Source: UBA7672 sp965229115 (GTDB taxonomy: Bacteria; Pseudomonadota; Alphaproteobacteria; Caulobacterales; Hyphomonadaceae). From it: DNA of 64,000 nt. Below the pieces are notes generated by a model. It saw only the letters and a list, made by a program, of their open reading frames with translations, was not told the origin of the DNA and did not search any database. This document shows positions 34,807 through 43,094 of this stretch, piece after piece. A program made the translations under genes and the position numbers. The number at the start of each line of letters is the position of its first letter. Position 1 is the first letter of the stretch. Location: assembly GCA_965229115.1 (NCBI GenBank), contig CBDDIR010000003.1, forward strand, positions 3,782,001 through 3,846,000, read 5' to 3'.

Positions 34807-35481
34807 TCAGAGCATCGCAACAAACGCCGCCGCCGTCATACGCACCATCTGCTTCAGCTGCGCCCGGCTACAGCGCTCCCGCAACACGATCAGCCGCCAG
34901 TAAAGCGGCCCCACCAGGAAGTCCGTCGCCAGCTGGCGATCCACCCCCGCCGGCAGTTCGCCCCGCGCGATGGCGCGGTCGACCAGCGTCTTCACCTTCA
35001 CCACGCTCGCCGACGATGTCGGCCGCAGCGCCGCCGCCAGCGTCGGCTCCCACGCCATCGACGCATAGAGATCCGGCATGATCCGCCGCACCAGCGGATG
35101 ACGCATCAGCCGTCGCCCCGTCAGCGCCATCTCGTAGAGGTCCGCCTCGAGCGACCCGCAGTCGCCAGACTCGAGCCGCGCCGGAATGGTCGCCGTCAGC
35201 TGCGAAACCAGATCGTGGGCCATCGCCGCCTTCGACCGCCAACGGCGATACAGCGCAGCCTTCCCCACCCCCGCCTTCTTCGCCACCGCATCGAGGCTGA
35301 GGACGCCATAGCCCACCCGCGCCCACTCCTCGAAGAAGGCCCGGGCAAGCGCATCCGTCACCGCCGGACGCCGCACCGCCGCGCCATGCAGCTCCTTCGC
35401 AGCACCCTGCGACACGATGGAACGCTTGCGTTCCGACGCTGCCTGGCCTATCTCTTTCTCGTCGAGACGATCCTGTTCCAT
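34807..35481 (-). CDS. TetR/AcrR-family transcriptional regulator
   Basis: A 224-residue repressor. The helix-turn-helix is LSLDAVAKKAGVGKAALYRRWRSKAAMAHDLV at about 62-93, and the C-terminal ligand domain follows (LYEMALTGRRLMRHPLVRRIMPDLYASM ... FLVGPLYWRLIVL). The divergent neighbour at 35542 is an NAD(P)-binding reductase, so the likely target is that divergent promoter (60 bp). About 30 N-terminal residues precede the domain. The ligand is unknown. Confidence 0.9.
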   Translation of the reverse strand: MEQDRLDEKEIGQAASERKRSIVSQGAAKELHGAAVRRPAVTDALARAFFEEWARVGYGVLSLDAVAKKAGVGKAALYRRWRSKAAMAHDLVSQLTATIPARLESGDCGSLEADLYEMALTGRRLMRHPLVRRIMPDLYASMAWEPTLAAALRPTSSASVVKVKTLVDRAIARGELPAGVDRQLATDFLVGPLYWRLIVLRERCSRAQLKQMVRMTAAAFVAML

Positions 35482-35541
35482 CGTCCTTACCTAGCTTATC
35501 CGCGCATCCGCGCCAACTACCGCCCGTGTCGGAGCTCTCCG

Positions 35542-36495
35542 TTGGAAACCTCACCCGCCGCCGAAATCCCGATCGTCACCGTCGTCGGCGCATCCGGCAC
35601 GCTGGGCGCCGAAATCGTCAAGGCGCTGCTCGACAAGGGCGCCACCGTCCGGGCCATGGTCCGCCCCACCAGCAATCGCGACAGGCTGAAGGCGCTCGGC
35701 GTCACCGATTTCGTCGTGGCCGATCTCAACGACCCCGCCTCCCTGCAGCAGGCCATGCTGAAACAGCCACGCGCCGCCGCCGTCATCTCAAGCGCTGCCG
35801 GCTTCACCGCACACTCGGCGCGCACGAAAGCCGACAACTCCGAAACGGACACCAAGGGCTATCGCAACCTGATCGACGCCACCCGCGCTGCAGCCATTCC
35901 GCGCTTCATCCTGATCTCGATTCTCGGCTGCGATCGTGCGCCCGGCGTCCCGCACTTCTACCAGAAATTCGAGACGGAGAAGTATCTCGCCCAGACGGGC
36001 CAGCCCTACCTCGCCCTGCGCGCCGGCGCCTTCCTCGATCGCGCGCGGGACATTGTGCCGGACAACATTCGCAAGGGCATCTTCCCCGACATCCTCCCCG
36101 GCATACCCATGGCGCTGGTCTATTCGCGCGACCTCGCCCGCTACGCCGCGCAAGCTGCGCTGGACCTCCCCGCCTCCGCACTCAACCAGAGCGTCGATAT
36201 CGGCAGCGACCTCCCCGCGACGGGAGACAGGGTCGCCGAAGCCTTCGCGCGCATCCTCAAGCGTCCGATCGTTGCAAAGCCTGTCTTCCCGCCCGCGCTC
36301 TTCGCCGTGGCCCCGCTCGCAGCGCCCTTCATGCCGCGTCTGAAAGCCAATCTCGGCGTCCTGAAATGGCTGCGGAAGGGCGGCTATGTCAGCACCGATC
36401 CGCAAAAGCAGAAGACACTCTTCGGCGATCTCCCGACTGTCGATGAAACCGTGCAGCGCTATTGTCAGGACAAGGGCCCGGCCCTGCAGCCCTGA
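35542..36495 (+). CDS. NmrA-like/atypical SDR NAD(P)-binding reductase
   Basis: A 317-residue protein starting at TTG 35542, with GGAG 8 bases upstream. The motif VTVVGASGTLGAEIVKALLDKGATVRAMVRP is the GxxGxxG Rossmann loop of the NmrA-like/atypical SDR group. The rest (RFILISILGC, the FYQKFETEKYL region and C-terminal YVSTDPQKQKTLFG) matches membrane-associated reductases of unknown substrate. The frame is open upstream, but there is no good start before 35542. It is the first gene of a probable two-gene unit with the SDR at 36535. Confidence 0.85.
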   Translation: METSPAAEIPIVTVVGASGTLGAEIVKALLDKGATVRAMVRPTSNRDRLKALGVTDFVVADLNDPASLQQAMLKQPRAAAVISSAAGFTAHSARTKADNSETDTKGYRNLIDATRAAAIPRFILISILGCDRAPGVPHFYQKFETEKYLAQTGQPYLALRAGAFLDRARDIVPDNIRKGIFPDILPGIPMALVYSRDLARYAAQAALDLPASALNQSVDIGSDLPATGDRVAEAFARILKRPIVAKPVFPPALFAVAPLAAPFMPRLKANLGVLKWLRKGGYVSTDPQKQKTLFGDLPTVDETVQRYCQDKGPALQP

Positions 36496-36534
36496 TACTC
36501 AACGAACAACGCACCAACCAACAGGATCCACACC

Positions 36535-37248
36535 ATGGCAAAGCTGGACGGAACAAAGGTTGTCGTGATCGGCGGCGCATCCGGCGTCGGCTTTGCTGTA
36601 GCGGCCATGGCGCGTGACGCCGGCGCCGAGATCGTCGTCGGCTCCAGCCAGACGCCACGCATCACCGCCGCCGCCGAAAGACTTGGACCCAACGCACGCG
36701 GCCTGACCGTCGACGTGAAGAACGAAGCCTCGGTCGCCTCCTTCTTCGACGCCATCGGCCCCTTCGACCATCTCGTCTTCACCGCAGGCGACTGGGGCCA
36801 CATGACCGGCAAGACGCGCGACCTCGATGTCGAAGCCAGCCAGGCCCGCATGGAAGTACGCTTCTGGGGCGCCGCACGCGCCGCCAAGCACGCCCTCCCT
36901 CACATCGCCACGAACGGCTCGATCACGCTGACCGGCGGAATGCTGGCGCACCGGCCCATGGTCGGCGCGCCCCTGACGACAGCCTCCGCTCACACAACCG
37001 AAGGCCTCGCCATGGGCCTAGCGCGCGACCTCGCCCCCATCCGCGTCAACGCCGTCTGCCTCGGCCTCATCACGAGCGAGCAGGTGCAGGGCATGGGCGA
37101 AGAGATGATCCGCCGCTTCACCTCCGCCCTCCCTCTGCCCCGCGGCGGAACAGTCGAGGAAGCCGCCGAAGCCTACCTCTACCTGATGCGCAACACCTAC
37201 GTCACCGGCCAGATCCTCCGCGTCGACGGCGGCGGCAGCCTGGTGTGA
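36535..37248 (+). CDS. SDR-family protein with a degenerate active site
   Basis: A 237-residue short-chain dehydrogenase fold. The cofactor loop is VIGGASGVGF (about 11-20), and LAPIRVNAVCLG and the C-terminal GQILRVDGGGSLV are classical. The active site is unusual: at the expected YxxxK position I read T148-T-A-S-A152, so both catalytic residues are replaced. It may bind NAD(P) without reducing, or use another site. It begins 39 bp after the NmrA-like gene and on the same strand. Confidence 0.85.
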   Translation: MAKLDGTKVVVIGGASGVGFAVAAMARDAGAEIVVGSSQTPRITAAAERLGPNARGLTVDVKNEASVASFFDAIGPFDHLVFTAGDWGHMTGKTRDLDVEASQARMEVRFWGAARAAKHALPHIATNGSITLTGGMLAHRPMVGAPLTTASAHTTEGLAMGLARDLAPIRVNAVCLGLITSEQVQGMGEEMIRRFTSALPLPRGGTVEEAAEAYLYLMRNTYVTGQILRVDGGGSLV

Positions 37249-37426
37249 GACACCTCTCCGGCTCACGCCGCCAATCGCTCTAGAGCACAGCGTAAATGCA
37301 CCTCCAGATTGCGTAATAAAAGGCTACGCAAGATACGCTCGACCAAACCGTCAAAAGCCAAACTTTTGCCTCAGGCAATCTTTACCTGGTGAGTGGCACG
37401 GTATTGGCCTTGGTCGGGGGGCTTTC

Positions 37427-39202
37427 ATGCAACGTAGTCTGACGATTTTGCTCGCGGCGGTTGTCGTAGCACCTGCGCTCGCACAACCGCCTAAGACTGG
37501 GATTGAGAGCGTTGCCGAGTTTCGCCCCTTCCTCTCGATCAACGAAAGCCCCGCACTGTGCGATCCGTTTCTCCGGACATGGACGGCGGTCTTCGATAAG
37601 GCGGCGACTCTTGAAGAGGAAAATGCCAACATCGCCACGACGTTTCCCGCAGCCAAAGTTACGCGGCTGACGGAATTCTATGAAACTCCCAACCGGATGA
37701 GTGTCGATGTGGGCGTGGGTAAAGCGCCCAAGGTTCTGTACTTCAATCCTACAGATGTCGGATGGCGATATCTTGGACCAGAGCTCTTTGTTTTCGAAAG
37801 CGAGGCCGCCTTCAACGAGGCCATAGCCGCCTATGGACCCGAGTCGCGGTGGGGGCTCGACTTTCGTCGAACGGATGTGAGACCGGAAAGGACTCCGCCG
37901 CTCCGAGCTCACCACTTTGGTTCGGTCAACTCGGTCGATATCGTCGAGATGCAGGGCAAGGTGTACCTGACAAACAACGTCGACCTTCCCTCGGAGACCA
38001 CCGCCAGCCAGGCAATGCTGTTCCAAGTCCAAGGCGACGGCGCGTTGAGCACGGTTTGCGCTGTTGATCTTCTTCCCCCGAAACAGGCGTTTGCTGGCTT
38101 TCGGGATACGTCCCTGCTGTTTGCCGGTTTGCGCGATGTTTATGGCGAGCCGACATACCCAGGCACGATAGGTTGGACGGCAGAGCCAAACGATGCGGCT
38201 TTCTCGACCATGCTGTTTCGTCCATGGGCTATGGAGGTCGTGGGGCGCTTTTCGTCTAAGCAGTATCGCCACGACGATACGATCCTGGAGGACGCTTCCC
38301 GGGAGCTTCGCTACTTTAACTGGGGCGCATCAGATCCGCAGAGCTGGAAAGACTATCTGGATGTAAAGAACGGACGCTCGCAATTCGTTGCTGACATGCG
38401 CCATCACTACAGCCTCAAATTCGCCAAGCCGGGGCGCGAGGCCACCGCGATGGCGGAGAAGGCTTGGCGATATCTACTCGATCAAATCGTGTATGGCCGA
38501 AACGATGATCGCTTCAACCTCGCCGGGTTCGCCGATAGCCCAGCCATTCCGTTGTCCATTGGACCTCGATCTACGCCAGAAGAAGTCTTGAAGTTCGCGA
38601 TCGACGCTGCGCGCAGACCAGAGACGCGGCCGCATTTTTCGCAGGAGATGTTTCTAAGACTCCTGTTCGCAGCCGTTCGGCTGAGACAGGATGAGACCCT
38701 GATCCGAGAGATCGCCGCGTCCACGCGAATGGAGCCGTCATCCGCGTATGCACCGCGAGAGCAGGAATCTCGAGCGCGGATGCGAAATGAGATCCTCCTC
38801 GCGGCTCTTGGCCATAATCGTCTTAGCGACCTCATGGTGGAAATGGGGGCCGACCCGAATGCGAAAACCGGCGAAATCAACAAGACACCGCTGATGTACG
38901 CGGCACAGCAAAATCAACTCAATGCGGTCCGCTGGCTGATAAGCCATCGCGTCGACGTCAACGCCCAAACCGATAATCAGCAGTACGGCTATGGCATGCA
39001 GCGCGATCATCGCACTGCGCTTATGTATGCCGCTGAAAACGCGTCGGCGGCGGTTATCGAAGCTTTGCTGAAAGCCGGAGCCGACATCAGCGCTAAGGAC
39101 ACTCAAGGCAACACAGCCTCTTGGTACTTTGGACGCAACACAAAGATTGTCGATCAGCAGACGCGCGCTTCCGTTGCCGCCCTACTTAGCTTGCCCAACT
39201 AG
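37427..39202 (+). CDS. Exported ankyrin-repeat protein
   Basis: A 591-residue protein with a signal peptide (VVAPALAQ), a long middle region of about 420 residues without a known domain, and three to four ankyrin repeats near the C-terminus (LMVEMGADPNAKTGEINKTPLMYAAQQNQLNAVRWLISHRVDVNAQ and TALMYAAENASAAVIEALLKAGADISAKDTQGNTA). GGGGGG lies 6 bases before the ATG. Codon use is visibly richer in A/T-ending codons than its neighbours, which suggests recent acquisition or relaxed selection. Function unknown; protein-protein binding in the periplasm is plausible. Confidence 0.8.
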   Translation: MQRSLTILLAAVVVAPALAQPPKTGIESVAEFRPFLSINESPALCDPFLRTWTAVFDKAATLEEENANIATTFPAAKVTRLTEFYETPNRMSVDVGVGKAPKVLYFNPTDVGWRYLGPELFVFESEAAFNEAIAAYGPESRWGLDFRRTDVRPERTPPLRAHHFGSVNSVDIVEMQGKVYLTNNVDLPSETTASQAMLFQVQGDGALSTVCAVDLLPPKQAFAGFRDTSLLFAGLRDVYGEPTYPGTIGWTAEPNDAAFSTMLFRPWAMEVVGRFSSKQYRHDDTILEDASRELRYFNWGASDPQSWKDYLDVKNGRSQFVADMRHHYSLKFAKPGREATAMAEKAWRYLLDQIVYGRNDDRFNLAGFADSPAIPLSIGPRSTPEEVLKFAIDAARRPETRPHFSQEMFLRLLFAAVRLRQDETLIREIAASTRMEPSSAYAPREQESRARMRNEILLAALGHNRLSDLMVEMGADPNAKTGEINKTPLMYAAQQNQLNAVRWLISHRVDVNAQTDNQQYGYGMQRDHRTALMYAAENASAAVIEALLKAGADISAKDTQGNTASWYFGRNTKIVDQQTRASVAALLSLPN

Positions 39203-39251
39203 CGGATTGATTGCTCCTTCTTTCGAGACTGCCGCTTTCAACCCACAAATG

Positions 39252-39287
39252 AAAAAGCCTCCCGCGCTAACGCACGAGAGGCTTTCG
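39252..39287. terminator. Terminator at the end of the infB operon
   Basis: The stem AAAGCCTC / GAGGCTTT extends inward through partly paired bases, and runs of A and T flank it (GAAAAAG on the left). On the minus strand the U-tract follows the stem, so it is a good intrinsic terminator for rimP-nusA-ylxR-infB. On the plus strand it also sits just past the ankyrin gene. Confidence 0.75.
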
Positions 39288-39309
39288 CATTCTTTGAACC
39301 GCAGACGCC

Positions 39310-42213
39310 CTAGTCGAGGCGGCGTTCGATCAGCTCCACCTGGAAGCATTCGATCTGGTCGCCTTCGCGGATGTCCTGGTAGTTGGCGAAGGCCATGCCG
39401 CATTCCATGCCCTGCTTCACTTCCGGGACTTCGTCCTTGAAGCGCTTCAGAACAGAGAGCGTGCCTTCGTGGATGACCACGTTGTCGCGCAGCAGGCGGA
39501 CGCCCGAACCACGACGCACGATGCCTTCCGAGACACGGCAACCAGCAACCTTGCCAGCTTTCGAGATGTTGAAGATCTGCAGGATCTCTGCATAGCCCAG
39601 GAAGGTCTCGCGACGTTCCGGCGCCAGCATGCCCGACAGCGTATTCTTCACGTCGTCGATCAGGTTGTAGATGATCGAGTAGTAGCGGATCTCGACGCCT
39701 TCGCGCTCAGCCAGATCGCGCGCCTGCTTGTTGGCGCGGACGTTGAACGCGATGATCGGCGCGCTTGCCGAGATGGCCAGCTGCACGTCGCTCTCCGAGA
39801 TACCGCCAACAGCGCCCAGCACGACACGCGCGCGGACTTCGTCGGTCGACAGCTTCTCGAGCGATTGGGTGATCGCTTCCACCGAACCCTGCACGTCGCC
39901 TTTGACGAGGAACACGGCTTCCTTGAGGCCGCCGCCGGCTGCCCCGCCGCCTTCCTTGAGACGCGCCAGCATCTGGTCGAGCGAGGTGCCGCCACGCGCC
40001 GCCGGACCCGCCTTGTTGCGCTTGGTGCGCAGACGGTAATCGGTGATCTCGCGGGCGCGCGCTTCGCTGTCGACAACCACGACCTGATCGCCCGGATCAG
40101 GCGCGCCATCGAGACCGAGAACCTCGATCGGCGTTGCCGGACGGGCTTCGTTCACCTGCTGGCCGCGCTCGTTGTTGAGCGCCTTCACACGGCCCCACTG
40201 GCCGCCGGCGACAACGATGTCGCCGCGCTTGAGCGTACCGCGCTTGACCAGCACGGTCGCCACCGGACCCCGGCCCTTGTCGAGCTTGGATTCGATGACC
40301 ACGCCATCGGCGTCGCGATCCGGGTTGGCCTTGAGTTCGAGGATCTCGGCGAGCGCCGAAATCGTCGCCGTGAGTTCGTCGAGGCCGGTCTTCTTGAGCG
40401 CCGACACGAACACGGCCGGCGTCTGGCCGCCCATGGCTTCGACCTGCACGTCGTATTGCAGGAGCTGCGTCAGCACGTTTTCCGGCTTGGCGTCATGCTT
40501 GTCGATCTTGTTGACCGCCACGATGATCGGCGCGCCGGCCGCTTTCGCGTGCTGGATCGCCTCGATCGTTTGCGGCATCACGCCATCGTCCGCCGCCACC
40601 ACGAGGATGACGATGTCGGTGGCGTTGGCGCCGCGGGCGCGCATGGACGAGAAGGCTGCGTGGCCCGGCGTGTCGAGGAAGGTGATCTTCTCGCCCGACT
40701 TCAGCTGGACCTGATACGCGCCGATGTGCTGCGTGATGCCGCCGGCCTCGCCCGACACGACGTCGGTCTGGCGCAGGGCGTCGAGCAGCGACGTCTTGCC
40801 GTGGTCGACGTGACCCATGACCGTCACCACAGGCGGGCGCGGCTCGAGGTGATCGTCGATGTCTTCCTTGCCTTCGAGGCCGATCTCGACGTCCGACTCC
40901 GCCACGCGTTTCACGGTGTGGCCGAATTCCTCGACGATGAGCTGGGCGGTGTCCGCATCCAGCACGTCGGTCGAGCGGACGAGTTCGCCCTGCTGCATCA
41001 TGAACTTCACGACGTCGGCCTGGCGCTCGCTCATGCGGTTGGCCAGGTCGGCCACCGTGATCGATTCCGGCAGAACGACTTCGCGCGAAACCTTCTCGCT
41101 GCCGCCGCCGGCCATTTTCAGGCGACGCTCACGCTCGCGTTCGCGGGCGCGTTTCACGGCGGCGTAGGAACGCTGCTTCTCGTCATCGTCACCAAGGGCT
41201 GCCGAAACGGTCAGCCTGCCCTGGCGGCGCTTGGGCTCGTCCTTGCGGGCGGGGCGATCTGCGCCGCCGGGGGCATCGTCGCCCGCCGTTTTCACGCGTT
41301 TGACGCGGCCGCCGAGTTCGCTCAGCGGTGTCAGTTCTTCCGGATCCAGCGGTGCAAGCGGACGGGGGCCGCCGCCGGGGCCACGCGCGCCCGGCCCACC
41401 GGGACCACGCCCTGCGCCACCGGGACCACCCGGACGCGGCGGACCACGGTCGCCGCTGAAACCACCCGGACGCGGGCCTGCGCCCGGCCCACCCGGACCA
41501 CGGCCCGGACCGCCGGGACCACCTGGGCCACGCGGACGATCGCCATCGGGACGCACGCGCACAGCGCCGCCCGGACCACGCGGCGGGGCCGCACGATCTG
41601 CATTGTAGCGGTCACCGCTGAAGCTGGTTGCGCCGGTGCGCGGAGGCGCGCCACGCGCATCGCGAACGCTGTCACGGCCGCCGCCACGATCACGGTCGCC
41701 GCCGCGGCCGCCACGTGCGCCGCGATCTTCCGGTTCGTCTTCGATGATCGGAGCAACTTCGCCACGCGCGGTCGCTTCGGCGCGGCGCGTTTCTTCTTCA
41801 GCGAGACGCTTGGCCTCTTCCTGACGGCGACGGTTCGCCTCTTCGATGGCTTCCTGTTCGGCCTTGCGGCGTTCCTGATCGGCGCGTGCGGCGCTGATCG
41901 CGGCCTGGCGCGCCTTGAGTTCGGCTTGCGAGAGAGACGACTTCTGCAGCGCCTCCTGGGCGGCCGTCAGCTTCGGCGCAGCTTCCGCAGGCGCAGCAGC
42001 GGCGGCAGAGGTCGGCGCGGCCTTCTCGGGCTCGGCAGGCTTGGTCACCTTCGGCTTTTCGCCGGGGGCCACGACCACGCGTTTTTTCTTCGTCTCGACC
42101 ACGACCTGCTTCGAGCGGCCGTGTGAGAAGCTCTGCTTCACGGTGCCAGAGTCCGACCGCTTGAGAGTCAGCGGGCGGCGTCCAGAGTTGTCCGTGTTGT
42201 TGGTGTCGCTCAA
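39310..42213 (-). CDS. infB: Translation initiation factor IF-2
   Basis: A 967-residue GTPase that brings initiator tRNA to the 30S subunit. The order is a basic N-terminus, an Ala/Glu-rich helical stretch (about 60-150), a long Gly/Pro/Arg linker (about 162-284), the IF2_N domain (about 383-440, LPESITVADLANRMS) and the G domain (about 460 onward, VTVMGHVDHGKTSLLDAL, then DTPGHAAFSSMRARGA and NKIDKHDA), then domains II-IV. The start reads TTG at 42213, preceded by AAAGAGACTAAT, rather than ATG. It is the last gene of the rimP-nusA-ylxR-infB operon. Confidence 0.96.
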   Translation of the reverse strand: MSDTNNTDNSGRRPLTLKRSDSGTVKQSFSHGRSKQVVVETKKKRVVVAPGEKPKVTKPAEPEKAAPTSAAAAAPAEAAPKLTAAQEALQKSSLSQAELKARQAAISAARADQERRKAEQEAIEEANRRRQEEAKRLAEEETRRAEATARGEVAPIIEDEPEDRGARGGRGGDRDRGGGRDSVRDARGAPPRTGATSFSGDRYNADRAAPPRGPGGAVRVRPDGDRPRGPGGPGGPGRGPGGPGAGPRPGGFSGDRGPPRPGGPGGAGRGPGGPGARGPGGGPRPLAPLDPEELTPLSELGGRVKRVKTAGDDAPGGADRPARKDEPKRRQGRLTVSAALGDDDEKQRSYAAVKRARERERERRLKMAGGGSEKVSREVVLPESITVADLANRMSERQADVVKFMMQQGELVRSTDVLDADTAQLIVEEFGHTVKRVAESDVEIGLEGKEDIDDHLEPRPPVVTVMGHVDHGKTSLLDALRQTDVVSGEAGGITQHIGAYQVQLKSGEKITFLDTPGHAAFSSMRARGANATDIVILVVAADDGVMPQTIEAIQHAKAAGAPIIVAVNKIDKHDAKPENVLTQLLQYDVQVEAMGGQTPAVFVSALKKTGLDELTATISALAEILELKANPDRDADGVVIESKLDKGRGPVATVLVKRGTLKRGDIVVAGGQWGRVKALNNERGQQVNEARPATPIEVLGLDGAPDPGDQVVVVDSEARAREITDYRLRTKRNKAGPAARGGTSLDQMLARLKEGGGAAGGGLKEAVFLVKGDVQGSVEAITQSLEKLSTDEVRARVVLGAVGGISESDVQLAISASAPIIAFNVRANKQARDLAEREGVEIRYYSIIYNLIDDVKNTLSGMLAPERRETFLGYAEILQIFNISKAGKVAGCRVSEGIVRRGSGVRLLRDNVVIHEGTLSVLKRFKDEVPEVKQGMECGMAFANYQDIREGDQIECFQVELIERRLD

Positions 42214-42287
42214 ATTAGTCTCTTTGCTTCAGGTCTTCGTTTTGGCCCGCCGGGCGGGAAGTCGTCGTTACCCCGAGGGGTATGGTG

Positions 42288-43094
42288 TCAAACCATTGGG
42301 TCCGGAGGATCGCCCCCGGAAACACGGGCCTGGGTGTCGTCACTATTCTGTCGCCCCGTAGCGCTGCGCGGTTGCCAACCCGGCAACCATACGGCCCGGA
42401 ACCCGGAAAGCCTTTTCAGCTCCCCATTCCAGGCGTGCGCTATACGGCCATATTTGACGCAAGCGTGTATCACACGCTCACGCCCCAAGGCCATGCCCAA
42501 TTCATCGGCCGTAAAACAGCCTATGACGGGTGGAAGTTCTAGGTTTCCGTCGATTTTTCCGGTCTCATCCGGCTCCGGCGTATGGAGCCCCCGCACCAGG
42601 GCGAGCACTTTGCCACGCTGGTCCTCCGAGCCGTCGGAAGCCTCGATCACGAAGGCCGGCGCCGCTTTGCGCACTTCCTCGCGAACCTGTTCAAAGCCCA
42701 ATATGAGATCGCCGGCGCGCTTTACCATGCCAAGCTGGTCAAGAATTCGCCTGGCCAGCAGCTGCTCGGTCTGCGCCCCCAGATCGGGCGCCGCTTTCAC
42801 CTGCCGTTTGAAGGCCCGGTGGAAGGCGCCTTTCTTCACGGCAAGGTCGACCGCCTCGCGCGAAGCCGTCACCCAGGCGCCCCGCCCCGGCAGCTTGGCC
42901 GCCAGATCCGGCGTTACCTGCCCGTCAGGCGCCAGCACGAACCGGATCAGATCGCCCTGCTGGCGCCGCTCCATCGTAACGATGCAGCGGCGCTCAGGAT
43001 CACGCGCACCTGCCTTGCCGGCGCGGGGCGGACCCGCGTCGGTTTCGGCTTCAGGAATGCCGCTCAGTTCGCCATCACTGGTCGCTTGAGGCAT
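42288..43094 (-). CDS. YlxR/DUF448 protein fused to an L7Ae-like RNA-binding domain
   Basis: A 268-residue protein. Residues about 32-95 are YlxR-like: RRCIVTMERRQQGDLIRFVLAPDGQVTP and LPGRGAWVTASREAVDLAVKKGAFHRAF, with the GRGAWV signature. The later part (about 108-225: QTEQLLARRILDQLGMVKRAGDLILGFEQV ... PPVIGCFTADELGMALGRERVIHACV) resembles the YlxQ/L7Ae fold, so it is a natural fusion of two small RNA-binding proteins. The final 30 or so residues look unstructured. It starts inside the end of nusA (20-bp overlap) and lies upstream of infB. Confidence 0.85.
   Translation of the reverse strand: MPQATSDGELSGIPEAETDAGPPRAGKAGARDPERRCIVTMERRQQGDLIRFVLAPDGQVTPDLAAKLPGRGAWVTASREAVDLAVKKGAFHRAFKRQVKAAPDLGAQTEQLLARRILDQLGMVKRAGDLILGFEQVREEVRKAAPAFVIEASDGSEDQRGKVLALVRGLHTPEPDETGKIDGNLELPPVIGCFTADELGMALGRERVIHACVKYGRIAHAWNGELKRLSGFRAVWLPGWQPRSATGRQNSDDTQARVSGGDPPDPMV

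Noticed and set aside
39469..42126. 885-codon open frame opposite infB
   Set aside because: IF-2 on the minus strand is certain. The antisense frame mirrors its low-complexity linker.
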